Source: Rhodococcus sp. 06-462-5 (GTDB taxonomy: Bacteria; Actinomycetota; Actinomycetes; Mycobacteriales; Mycobacteriaceae). From it: a stretch of 64,000 nt of DNA. This document shows positions 9,519-17,906 of this stretch, piece by piece. Location of the stretch: NCBI RefSeq assembly GCF_002258315.1, contig NZ_NOYD01000060.1:19606-83605 (forward strand), in the 5' to 3' direction. The notes under the pieces were generated by a model that saw only the letters and a list, made by a program, of their open reading frames with translations, had not been told where the DNA came from and ran no database searches. Made by a program: the position numbers and the translations under genes. The first letter of the stretch is position 1; the number at the start of each line of letters is the position of its first letter.

Positions 9519-10433
9519 CTACGACGCGAAGGTTCCAGCCCAGTCACCAAGGGCGGTGACAAAACCTGCAGTGTCATCTGGGTCGACCTCGGCGATCCAC
9601 TCGTGGCCGCGACGTATGCGCAGCTTGCCGTACGGGTTGGGTCTGCCCGGGGAATGTGTGTGCGGTCCGAAGCGAACGGGAGTGATGTAGCACGGTGTGT
9701 CGCCGTCGCTGATTTTCCCGGGGTGCACAGCGACAACGCAGTGTGCCTCGCAGGGATCGGTATGTGCCCGTGCGCGTCCGCCGTGATGGTTGCATGCAGC
9801 GACGAGTTGTTCCATCCGTCGGATTTGTTTCGCGGCCCTCAATCGGTCTCCGAAATCGAGTCCTTCGCTGTAGCAGGTGCGTAGGTAGCCGGATGCGCCT
9901 TCGGGTAGAGGTCCTATGGAGCCGAATTCTTGAACGCGGGTGACCAGGCCGGCTTGATTGACTCTGCTGTCGGTTTCGTATTCGTCGCGAGTGTGGTCGA
10001 GTAGGTCGCGTCGTTCGTCAGCGTCGGTTTCGAGTTCATCGGCAACAGAGAGTCGTTGTGTGGTGGTCAGGTCGTCGAGTAGGGAGATGAAGTAGTCGTC
10101 GACGAGCTGCTCTGCCAGTGCCGAGGACGTCCACGTTTCTCCATGGCGCAGGCCGTCGGTCGAAACTGTTTGTGGCCCAATTCTATTGGATGTTCGGAGC
10201 TGCACGATCAATTTCGATATGGCCGTGGCTATCTCTGGGTAGGTGTCGAGCCACATAGCTGCGTCCCATGCGGATTCCGATAGTTGAGTGAGGTAAAAAG
10301 CAAGGCTGTGAGCGTACGAGGCGCTGGCGACGGTGGTGATCTTGATGGAATGTTCTTCTGAGTCGAAGCCCGGCCACGTCGCGATTACCGCTGCCCGGTC
10401 GTGTGATGCCTTCATTACGCTGTAGCTGGTCAT
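9519..10433 (-). CDS. Unknown soluble protein
   Basis: 304 residues from MTSYSVMKASHDRAAV, chosen because GAAGG lies about 11 bases before this ATG. A longer frame runs back to 10586 but begins with implausible sequence. The protein has a helical acidic middle (LSVADELETDADERRDLLDH) and a His/Cys-containing later part (CNHHGGRARAHTDPCEAHC) that could bind a metal, then a beta-rich C-terminus (KLRIRRGHEWIAEVDPDDT). No membrane segment or signal peptide. No family recognised. It is transcribed away from the kinase operon that follows. Confidence 0.6.
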   Translation of the reverse strand: MTSYSVMKASHDRAAVIATWPGFDSEEHSIKITTVASASYAHSLAFYLTQLSESAWDAAMWLDTYPEIATAISKLIVQLRTSNRIGPQTVSTDGLRHGETWTSSALAEQLVDDYFISLLDDLTTTQRLSVADELETDADERRDLLDHTRDEYETDSRVNQAGLVTRVQEFGSIGPLPEGASGYLRTCYSEGLDFGDRLRAAKQIRRMEQLVAACNHHGGRARAHTDPCEAHCVVAVHPGKISDGDTPCYITPVRFGPHTHSPGRPNPYGKLRIRRGHEWIAEVDPDDTAGFVTALGDWAGTFAS

Positions 10434-10618
10434 GATGGTGCCGCCTTCTCGTTTGAGAGCCGGGCCGAGCCGGGCGACCAGGAGTGCACGTGGCACTGCC
10501 AGACTGGTTGCCAAGCAGGGACAGCCGAAATAGTGGAAGATTCGCCGGAAACCCCGTAGCACCACCACGGCGTCGCTCCTGACCATTCGAGTATGTCACC
10601 CGAACGTGGCTGAGGGCA

Positions 10619-10712
10619 ACGACAAGGGCTATGTCCGGCTCGCCGTAGGTCGTTCAACCTGTGTCACCGTCCACAGTCGATCTAGAAGCTGTCTGCGATC
10701 AGCTTCGCCGCG
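10619..10712. repeat. Diverged direct repeat, copy B
   Basis: Counterpart of the repeat at 6029-6126, in the same orientation. Here it occupies the intergenic space upstream of the sensor kinase gene. Read on the plus strand it gives VDLEAVCDQLRR and then soon stops, so in this copy it is not part of a gene. Confidence 0.5.
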
Positions 10713-10780
10713 CGCCCACGACTGCATCGTGGGCGGCCGCGCAATCTTCGATTTGAAGCGGATCTTCTCAAAGTAGGGTC

Positions 10781-12064
10781 GTGTCGGTGATTGCCGAACT
10801 GACAGCCGGAATCAAAACGGCCCTGCGCCCGACGTTGCCCACAATGAGAGGGCGGACCGACGAGCCTGGTAGTCGGCCGAGATTCATGGCGCTTGCAGCT
10901 GGAGCGGTGCTTGTCGCCGTGCTGTTCGGTACTGCGATAGGTCAACTGACGAGTATGGTCAACTCGGTCGCCGCCAGTTACGTCCTCGGCGCTGTTCAGA
11001 CACTTCCCCTCCTTCTGATCCGGGTGGCACCTCTGCTGACCTGGCAGTTGATCGCACTCGGGATGTTCGCCGGAACGCTGTCAGGGCTGGTTCAGGAAGA
11101 GGTTTTCCCATGGCCGGCGGCAAGTTGCATTGCGGCGGGGCTCGCCCTGTATCGAGTGGCCCGAGTGCATCCGCCGAACGTGGGAGCCGCGGTCGCCCTC
11201 GTGTCCTTCCTGGCGGTCGTGGTCCCGACTGTCTTGACGGTGAAGATGCCACCGTTCGCTTTGCTGATCATTGCCGCGACGTTGGCTGCGATCACCGTCG
11301 CGGGAGTGGTCATGATGCGACTGTCGTCGGCGGAAACCGCCCTGGCGGACGAACAGCAGCTCCGCATGGGACAGGAGCGGCGTCAGGCGGTGATCGAAGA
11401 GCGGGCGCGGATCGCACGGGAACTGCACGATGTAGTGGCGCACCACATGTCGATGATCGCGGTGCAGGCACAGGCCGCACGGTTCAAGAGCCCCGACCTC
11501 CCACCCGAGGCGATTGCGACGTTCGACGACATACATCGCGCATCGGCAACCGCACTGACCGAGATGCGCCAGGTTATCGAGGTCCTTCGTGACCCGGACG
11601 AGGCAACTGAACACTCACCGGCACCGAACCTGTCCGACATCGGCGCCCTTGTGAGCCAATGGAGCGCGGCCGGAGCCCACGTCACGTTGTATACGGACGG
11701 GGAGCTCGACACGCTGCCGGAAGCGCTGTCCACTACCGTCTACCGCATCCTCCAGGAATCGCTCGCCAATGCAGCACGTCACGCACCCGGCACGAAGGTT
11801 GAGATACGCGTGACCCGCACGAACGACGAGCTTCGGGTGACTGTCGGCAACGAAACCGAACAGGTGTCCGCCGATTCGAGAGGCCGAGGACACGGACTTG
11901 TCGGTATCTCCGAGCGGGCAGCCGCATTCGGCGGAAGCATGACTGCCGGGATGACGAAGAACGGACGATTCGAGGTGTCTGTAATCTTCCCAGTTCGCGG
12001 ACGAAACATCCCACCACGCAGTAACATTGGCGATGATCCGAGCGCAGTGGAGCGCCGCCGATGA
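10781..12064 (+). CDS. Two-component sensor histidine kinase, NarL/DesK type
   Basis: 427 residues. Hydrophobic segments span about 36-55, 62-82, 88-104, 113-125, 135-153 and 157-180, forming a membrane sensor without a large outer loop. The dimerisation box ARELHDVVAHHMSMI places the phosphorylated histidine near residue 216, the HisKA_3 signature. A HATPase_C domain follows (YRILQESLANAARHAPGT, then GHGLVGISERAAAFGG). The start is GTG at 10781. It overlaps the response regulator by four bases (ATGA), so the two form an operon. The signal is unknown. It probably reports membrane or envelope state and controls nearby glycosyltransferase genes, but that is inference from position. Confidence 0.92.
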   Translation: MSVIAELTAGIKTALRPTLPTMRGRTDEPGSRPRFMALAAGAVLVAVLFGTAIGQLTSMVNSVAASYVLGAVQTLPLLLIRVAPLLTWQLIALGMFAGTLSGLVQEEVFPWPAASCIAAGLALYRVARVHPPNVGAAVALVSFLAVVVPTVLTVKMPPFALLIIAATLAAITVAGVVMMRLSSAETALADEQQLRMGQERRQAVIEERARIARELHDVVAHHMSMIAVQAQAARFKSPDLPPEAIATFDDIHRASATALTEMRQVIEVLRDPDEATEHSPAPNLSDIGALVSQWSAAGAHVTLYTDGELDTLPEALSTTVYRILQESLANAARHAPGTKVEIRVTRTNDELRVTVGNETEQVSADSRGRGHGLVGISERAAAFGGSMTAGMTKNGRFEVSVIFPVRGRNIPPRSNIGDDPSAVERRR

Positions 12065-12729
12065 CCATCAGGGTTCTGCTGGCGGACGACCAGGAATTGG
12101 TGCGCGACGGAATCGCAGCCGTACTCAGGGCCGAACCTGACATCGTCGTGGTCGGTGAGGCCGCGAACGGTGCGGAGGCCGTCGATCTTGCTGTCAGCCT
12201 GCGGCCCGACGTTGTCGTGATGGACATCCGAATGCCAGTGCTCGATGGAATCCGGGCGACCGAGCAGATCCTCGCATCACTGGGCGAGAGGACGAACTCG
12301 ATCCGCGTGCTGATGCTCACGACGTTCGACCTCGACGATTACGTGTACGAAGCGCTCAGTGTCGGTGCAAGCGGGTTTCTGCTCAAGCAATCCACCGCAG
12401 CGGATTTCGTCCGGGGCGTCCGCACAGTCGCGTCCGGGGAATCGATGCTGGCACCGACTGTCACAACCCGGCTCATCTCGGAGTTCGCCCGGCGTCGGCG
12501 CGGTCGCCCGAACACCGCCGCAGTGTCGGCGTTGACTCCCCGAGAGCTCGACGTGTTGGACGCTCTGGCCACGGGTCTGTCGAATCGAGAGATCGCGTCC
12601 GATCTCGTGCTGGCGGAGGAGACAGTGAAGACCCACGTCGGGCGGATTCTCACCAAGCTCGACCTTCGTGACCGGACGCAGGCTGTCGTTTTCTACTACG
12701 AAAATGAACTCTCCCACCGACTCGACTAG
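12061..12729 (+). CDS. NarL/FixJ-family response regulator
   Basis: 222 residues. The receiver domain occupies 1-120, with acidic residues DD at 9-10, the phospho-acceptor Asp near 55 in VVMDIRMPVLDG, and the conserved Thr and Lys in MLTTFDLDDY and FLLKQST. The LuxR-type DNA-binding domain is at about 150-215 (LTPRELDVLDALATGLSNRE, then ETVKTHVGRILTKL). It is coupled to the sensor kinase by an ATGA overlap and is its obvious partner. Length and layout are standard for the family. Confidence 0.95.
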   Translation: MTIRVLLADDQELVRDGIAAVLRAEPDIVVVGEAANGAEAVDLAVSLRPDVVVMDIRMPVLDGIRATEQILASLGERTNSIRVLMLTTFDLDDYVYEALSVGASGFLLKQSTAADFVRGVRTVASGESMLAPTVTTRLISEFARRRRGRPNTAAVSALTPRELDVLDALATGLSNREIASDLVLAEETVKTHVGRILTKLDLRDRTQAVVFYYENELSHRLD

Positions 12730-12801
12730 CTCCTCCGGGGGATGCCGAGTTTGGCTCCGATGCGTGACGACATAGTCCCACTGTCTTTGTAGCGTCGAAA
12801 C

Positions 12802-14004
12802 ATGCTCTTACAGAGGGATTCTCGTAGCATTGTCGGTCGGGACCGCCTACTCGTCGGGATCTACGTGGCACTCGCCGCGTACACGGCCGTGTACGTGATG
12901 ACCACCGAATTGACCACGCATCGGGTGTGGGGAGTGTGCGCTGTCACTGGCTATCTCGCTGCGGGTGCGGTCCTGTTGCGATCACGTAATCGACCTCGAG
13001 CGGCTGGTGTCGCTGTGTTGGGCGCTGTGTTGGTTCCGATGATCGTGCTGATCGGGGGCGCACTCGCGCAGCTCGAGGTTGCAGTAGTCATCGACTCGGC
13101 CCGCCACTTGCTCGACACCGGCAGTCCATATGTCAATGACCCTCACGAGCTGACTCAGTACAACCCGTACCTTCCGGCGATGGCGTTGTTCGGGCTGCCT
13201 GGCGTCGTCCTGGAGGGTCCGCTCGGGGACCCCAGAGTCTGGTTCGGAGTGTTCTTCGCCGCCTGTGTGCTCATCGTTGTTCGGCTGACGAGATCCGACC
13301 GGGGACGAATCGATCAGGAGTCGTTCGGGAAGCTCGGGCTTCTCACAGCGTCCCCTCTCATCGCGATTCCGCTGTGCACAGGTGGGGTGGATCTGCCGGT
13401 CATCGGTGCTTGTCTGCTCGGTTTGGCGCTGATGGCGGCAGACCGCCGATGGGCCGCGGCTGCTGTGTTGGCGTTCGCATGCGCACTGAAGTGGACCGCA
13501 TGGCCGGTAGCCATCGTCGCGTTGGTACTACATCGTCAACGCGCCGGTACATGGTCAGCAGTGCGGGTCAGTGCGGTGTCCGTTGCTCTGGCGGGAGCGG
13601 TAGTCGTTCCTCCAGTGATCCTCGATGGCGGCGCACTGGTGGAGCACACGGTGTTGTTCCCACTCGGTCGCGCAGACGTTCCGACTCCGGCAGGCTCGTC
13701 GGTGATCGGCGGCGCGTTGGCGGAAGCGGGCGAGTACGGCCACATCGTTTCTTTGCTCGCACTTTTCGTCGGTGCCATCGTCATCGGAATCAGACTGTGC
13801 GTGAAACCACCGCGCACGTTCGCGGCGGCCTGCTCGATCGCTGCACTCGGGCTCACCGTGCTGTTCCTTCTTGCCCCTTCGGCCAGGTTCGGGTACTTCG
13901 CCTACCCTTTGATGTTCTGGGGAATGGCGTGGATTGCGAGGGTTCCCGGAACGGACACCGCCGTCTCGAGTCCCAATCGTGAAAGCGAGCGGGTCGCGGC
14001 ATGA
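12802..14004 (+). CDS. Polytopic membrane glycosyltransferase, GT87-like
   Basis: 400 residues with about ten membrane segments. The first outer loop after the third segment carries the acidic pattern IDSARHLLDTGSPYVNDP and then LTQYNPYLPAMALFG, which matches the GT-C fold of polyprenol-phosphate-mannose-dependent mannosyltransferases (GT87). A typical ALKWTAWPVAIVALV segment lies in the middle. It would act in the membrane on a lipoglycan or arabinomannan-type acceptor. Its stop overlaps the start of the PimB-like gene (ATGA), so the two are co-translated. The exact substrate cannot be told from sequence alone. Confidence 0.7.
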   Translation: MLLQRDSRSIVGRDRLLVGIYVALAAYTAVYVMTTELTTHRVWGVCAVTGYLAAGAVLLRSRNRPRAAGVAVLGAVLVPMIVLIGGALAQLEVAVVIDSARHLLDTGSPYVNDPHELTQYNPYLPAMALFGLPGVVLEGPLGDPRVWFGVFFAACVLIVVRLTRSDRGRIDQESFGKLGLLTASPLIAIPLCTGGVDLPVIGACLLGLALMAADRRWAAAAVLAFACALKWTAWPVAIVALVLHRQRAGTWSAVRVSAVSVALAGAVVVPPVILDGGALVEHTVLFPLGRADVPTPAGSSVIGGALAEAGEYGHIVSLLALFVGAIVIGIRLCVKPPRTFAAACSIAALGLTVLFLLAPSARFGYFAYPLMFWGMAWIARVPGTDTAVSSPNRESERVAA

Positions 14005-15161
14005 GCCGGACCTTGATCGTGACCAACGACTTCCCGCCGAGGCAGGGCGGCATCGAAACGTTCGCATCGGAAATGGCTCACCGCTTTCCGTCCGAGTCGA
14101 TCGTGGTCTACACCTCGGCGGAACGCGGAGCAGCCGCATACGACGCTTCGCTTCCATTCTTGGTCATACGGGACCGCAGCCGAACCCTGCTTCCGACGGG
14201 ACGGGTGATGCGCAGGGCAGGTCGAATCGCGCTCGAACACGGCTGCGATACCGCGTGGATCGCTGCCGCAGCTCCCCTGGGCCTGATCGCTCCCGCGCTT
14301 CGGGCCTGCGGGGTGAAGCGGGTCGTCGCCACCACTCACGGGCATGAAACATGGTGGGCCAAGGTTCCTTTGACGCGGTGGGGATTGCACACAATTGGCC
14401 GTTGGGTCGACGTGCTGACGTACATCTCCGGCCATACCTACCGCGCAATCCTGCCAGCGGTTACGCCCGATACAGCGTTGGTGCGTTTGAGCCCGGGCGT
14501 CGACGTCGAACAATTCAACCCCGTGCGCGGCTCCGTGGCGGGCCCCGATCCATCCCCGGACGGCAACAGCGGCGTGATCGTGTGCACCGCGCGTCTCGTC
14601 CCGCGGAAAGGCCAGGACTCGTTGATTCGTGCGCTTCCTGCGGTTCTGGAACGACATCCCGACACCACGTTGCTTCTCGTCGGCGACGGCCCTGACCGTC
14701 GACGTCTGCAGCGTCTGGCCCGGACAAAGGGCGTGGAGAACGCGGTGACCTTCGTTGGGGGACTTCCGCACGAGCTCGTTGCGCAAGTCCTCGCCGGCGC
14801 CACGATCTTCGCGATGCCGTGCCGAACGCGTCGCCTGGGACTCGAAGAGGAGGGACTCGGTATCGCATACCTGGAGGCCTCCGCCATGGGACTGCCGATC
14901 ATCGCGGGTGATTCCGGAGGTGCCCCCGAAACCGTGCAGGCAGGCCGAACTGGCTATGTAGTCAAAGACGTCGAGCAATTGACCCAAGCCATCGTCGAAC
15001 TCCTCGACAACCCGGTCCGCGCCCGCGCGATGGGTGAACGCGGACGCAGTTGGGTTGCGGCGCAATGGACTTGGAATACCGCGTATTCAACTCTTCTCAC
15101 TGCTCTGTTCCCGAACGTCCTGGCAGACGGCCAGGATCGGTCGAGTACGCCACAACAGTGA
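14001..15161 (+). CDS. GT4 mannosyltransferase, PimB-like
   Basis: 386 residues with the GT-B fold of GDP-mannose-dependent phosphatidylinositol monomannoside mannosyltransferases. The N-terminus VTNDFPPRQGGIETF is the PimB hallmark acceptor loop. The C-terminal nucleotide-sugar half has ARLVPRKGQDSLIRALP, LLVGDGPDRRRLQ, and the PCRTR...EEEGLGIAYLEASAMG motif that carries the catalytic E-x7-E. It is close in length to chromosomal PimB (about 380). Coupled to the GT87-like gene, it may extend or branch phosphoinositol mannosides or a related glycolipid. It is probably an accessory paralogue rather than the essential chromosomal copy. The enzyme class is certain; the acceptor is inferred. Confidence 0.88.
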   Translation: MSRTLIVTNDFPPRQGGIETFASEMAHRFPSESIVVYTSAERGAAAYDASLPFLVIRDRSRTLLPTGRVMRRAGRIALEHGCDTAWIAAAAPLGLIAPALRACGVKRVVATTHGHETWWAKVPLTRWGLHTIGRWVDVLTYISGHTYRAILPAVTPDTALVRLSPGVDVEQFNPVRGSVAGPDPSPDGNSGVIVCTARLVPRKGQDSLIRALPAVLERHPDTTLLLVGDGPDRRRLQRLARTKGVENAVTFVGGLPHELVAQVLAGATIFAMPCRTRRLGLEEEGLGIAYLEASAMGLPIIAGDSGGAPETVQAGRTGYVVKDVEQLTQAIVELLDNPVRARAMGERGRSWVAAQWTWNTAYSTLLTALFPNVLADGQDRSSTPQQ

Positions 15162-15450
15162 TTCGCAAAACCGCCTGACCCTGCGATCTAGACCTACAGC
15201 TCAGAGCGGTGGCGGTAACTCGGGGCGGGTGTGAGCCGGTCCGGGCACGAGAGCTGCAACACCGGAGTCGCCGGAGCTTCGAGGTGGGGTGAGATTGTCG
15301 CATTGGGCTCAAGGCTTCGCTCCATTCGCGTTGGCCACTGGCTTGCGTATCCGCCCGGGAAGCGTTTGGGCACGCGATATGTCAACCTGACCAGCGAGGT
15401 CACGGCTACGGCCGACGCGGATCGGAGTTGGGCTGGAGAAGGTGCCAGCT
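15162..15450. other. Junction between glycosyltransferase genes and recombinase module 2
   Basis: About 290 bases without a supported gene. A 77-codon plus-strand frame from a GTG at 15231 has no clear ribosome site and runs into the end of the convergent TnpC-like gene. This is where the left end of the second recombinase element is expected, but no terminal repeat could be identified. Confidence 0.4.
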
Positions 15451-15828
15451 TCATCGAGGTCTGAGTGTGGTGACGCCGGACGTCTTATCGAGCTCCGCTG
15501 TCATCGCTGCGTTGTCGAGGGTGAGTTGACGGATTGCGTTCGCGTAGATCGCCACTAGCTTTTTCAGGTCGGAGTTATCGCGCCGCAGTCGAGCGAGATC
15601 GTCTGCTGCACTGTCTTTTCGGCTGACCTGTGTCGCTGCCCGACTCTTGTTTTGTTGCTGGAACCAGGTGATGAGGGCGGGATAGTTCCGGTAGAACGTC
15701 GCGTGGGTAATGCCGAGACGGTCCTCTACCGAGGTGACGGTTGCTCGACGCCCCGATGTTTCGCATTCGGTAAGCACGCCATCCATCGCGGCCTGGACTG
15801 CGGCGTCATCGGGGAGTGGTTTCTTCAC
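15451..15828 (-). CDS. TnpC-like accessory protein of recombinase module 2
   Basis: 125 residues, paralogue of the gene at 134-502. It has an N-terminal helix-turn-helix (VEDRLGITHATFYRNYPAL) and a C-terminal coiled coil (LARLRRDNSDLKKLV and later ALDNAA-like heptads). It starts at GTG 15828, overlapping the preceding recombinase stop as GTGA. It matches the DUF6262/TnpC family in size, fold and position. Both copies end in a TTLR/THLR motif. Confidence 0.75.
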   Translation of the reverse strand: MKKPLPDDAAVQAAMDGVLTECETSGRRATVTSVEDRLGITHATFYRNYPALITWFQQQNKSRAATQVSRKDSAADDLARLRRDNSDLKKLVAIYANAIRQLTLDNAAMTAELDKTSGVTTLRPR

Positions 15829-17906
15829 GGTGCTGTGAGTGAAACGTTGTGCTCGTCGGTGAGGAATTCTGCGATTTCGGATCGTTTGAGTTGGAGGCGG
15901 TGACGAACATAGGGGCCCAGACGGACGGTGTCGGAGAGTTCGCGGTCGTAGGACTGCAGCGCTTCCTTCATCTGCTCGCGGTTGCCGGTGGTCAGTGCTG
16001 CGTTGCGGCAGCGCAGTGGTTGGCAGTCCGGCAGTGACGGTCCGTCTCGTCCGTCGCTTCGTCGGCAGAGCGCGCGGTCGGGGTTGTGGACGCAGGTCAC
16101 GAATTCGCCTGGGTAGATGTGGGGGTCGTGACGTGCCATGTGGCGTTGCATTCGTTTGGGGTCGTTGATGACCGTGCCGTCGAATCGAACGTGACGCTCG
16201 AATTCAGCGAGCCGTCGTTCTGCCTCGGCGGCGGCGGGTCCGGTCAGACGGTGCAGATCCGGGTTGGTGATCAGGTCGGCGAGCTTGTCGCCGCGGGCGA
16301 TGTCGTCTTCGGCTTCGTCGCGGAACCCCGACTGGGAGGTGCCGGCGTAGCCCTCGAACATCTGGACGCGCACGTGGCGATATTGCAGTGCCCCGGCGAT
16401 GCTCCCGCCGGGGCGTCTCGCGATGTACCAGGCCAGGGTTCGCCGGAACTGTCGGCTGCTCAGCTTCCATGCCGCGCCATTGACCTCGGGAATCCGATCG
16501 CGGTGACCGAGTTTGCTGCTGAATTTGTCGATCCAACTTACGAAGTCGGCCAGGTCGCGGTTCGTGGCAGCGGTAGATTTCACATGGTTGGGCCGCGGGC
16601 TGCCGCTTCTTCTCGAGGTCGGGGGCAGCGCAAACAGGTATTTCTCCGTCGTGGGTTGCAACCGTTCCAGGACTGCAACTGCCCGTTGTGCAGGCGCGGT
16701 AACGACCCAGGTGGCGGCGACCCCGGTGGCCTGTCGTTCACCTTTGAACGCCACTCCGGTTATCCGGTGCCTTGCGACCTTTCCGGTGTCGTCCCGCCAT
16801 ACCGATACGCATCCTCGCTGTAGGTGTTTGACCTCGCTGTCCCGCATGCCGGAGAGGTAGATGATCACGATGTAGCAGGCGATGTACAGCATCCTGGTGA
16901 GTTCTTCGAGTTCCGCATATCGGATCCGTCCCCGCCAGAGTTGTCCGTCCAACAGTCCGTCGATCGGTGCCCGCAGGTAGGTGTCGTCGTCGATCCCGAG
17001 CTCGGCGACGGCAGCGATGATGACCGCGCCGGCGGGCCGGGTCGGGCCGACGACCGAGCGGCCGAGATTGGCTTCGCGGCGCAGGTGACTCAAATTCACC
17101 GTTCCTTGGTAGGCCGGAAGCGCGCGTCGTTCACCGCGATAGCGAGCTATTACCCGGGAGATCGCCGCGACGTTGGCCCGTGTGTCTGTCTGCGGCCCTC
17201 GGCGATCTTGTCCCGGCGCGGCCGGGGGTCTTTGCAGCGTGTGCCACTCTGCCCCGGCGCGGAGCACATCGGGTGCGAAATCGTCGACCCATCGCATGGC
17301 CCAGACCAGTAGCGGTGCGTGCACCTGCTCGGGTATGCGGGCGGTCTCGTTCTCGTGTCCGTGCTGGGAGTGTCCGGACCGGGGTGTATCGAGGGCGGCG
17401 GCCGGATCGAAGGTCAAAGGATCATCGAGGTGTGCACGGCAGAGCCACAGCAGCTGAAAGGCCCGCGGAAGGTGCGCTCTGCTTCCGTCGGTGAGGCGGA
17501 GCTCGTGCACATGCTGCTTGAAGGCCCGTAGGTCGTCGCGCGTGATCGCGGAGATCGAGCGTAGGCCACGGTTGTCGACCCAGCGCAGGACCGCACCCAC
17601 TTGCCCGGACAGGTTTGCGACCGTGTCGATCGCCTTGATGCGTTCGCACCCGCGAGGACGATCCGCCCGGAGCAATGCGTAAGTAACCTGTTTCGCGACC
17701 TCGCGAAAACTCTTAGGAACATTGGTGAAGTCGATGGATATCTGCTTCTGGTGTTGTTGTCGCTGTGCGGGTCCCAGCCTCCACACCGTGTCCGAAAAGC
17801 GTGCCGTGTCTTCGAGTACCGCGCCCGGTCGCAAAGTTCGGTCCCCGAGCACCAGCGTTTCGGCAGATATCCGTGCTGGCCCGGGGTGGGGTGCTGGCAA
17901 GCTCAT
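15825..17906 (-). CDS. Tyrosine recombinase, third of module 2
   Basis: 693 residues, clearly paralogous to 499-2634. Shared catalytic pieces are IIYLSGMRDSEVKHLQRGC (box I arginine), RQFRRTLAWYIARRPGGSI and YRHVRVQMFEGYAGTS (histidine and tyrosine). The cysteine tail is also kept (CVHNPDRALCRR, CQPLRC). The ATG overlaps the TnpB-like stop as ATGA. The divergence between the two modules is substantial, so they are separate elements and not a recent duplication. Confidence 0.85.
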   Translation of the reverse strand: MSLPAPHPGPARISAETLVLGDRTLRPGAVLEDTARFSDTVWRLGPAQRQQHQKQISIDFTNVPKSFREVAKQVTYALLRADRPRGCERIKAIDTVANLSGQVGAVLRWVDNRGLRSISAITRDDLRAFKQHVHELRLTDGSRAHLPRAFQLLWLCRAHLDDPLTFDPAAALDTPRSGHSQHGHENETARIPEQVHAPLLVWAMRWVDDFAPDVLRAGAEWHTLQRPPAAPGQDRRGPQTDTRANVAAISRVIARYRGERRALPAYQGTVNLSHLRREANLGRSVVGPTRPAGAVIIAAVAELGIDDDTYLRAPIDGLLDGQLWRGRIRYAELEELTRMLYIACYIVIIYLSGMRDSEVKHLQRGCVSVWRDDTGKVARHRITGVAFKGERQATGVAATWVVTAPAQRAVAVLERLQPTTEKYLFALPPTSRRSGSPRPNHVKSTAATNRDLADFVSWIDKFSSKLGHRDRIPEVNGAAWKLSSRQFRRTLAWYIARRPGGSIAGALQYRHVRVQMFEGYAGTSQSGFRDEAEDDIARGDKLADLITNPDLHRLTGPAAAEAERRLAEFERHVRFDGTVINDPKRMQRHMARHDPHIYPGEFVTCVHNPDRALCRRSDGRDGPSLPDCQPLRCRNAALTTGNREQMKEALQSYDRELSDTVRLGPYVRHRLQLKRSEIAEFLTDEHNVSLTAP

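Noticed and set aside
15184..15200. CGATCTAGA near 15.19 kb as a third copy of the 6.0/10.6 kb repeat
   Set aside because: Only nine bases match and the flanks do not align.
15231..15464. 77-codon plus-strand frame from a GTG
   Set aside because: No ribosome site, no similarity and it runs into a convergent gene.
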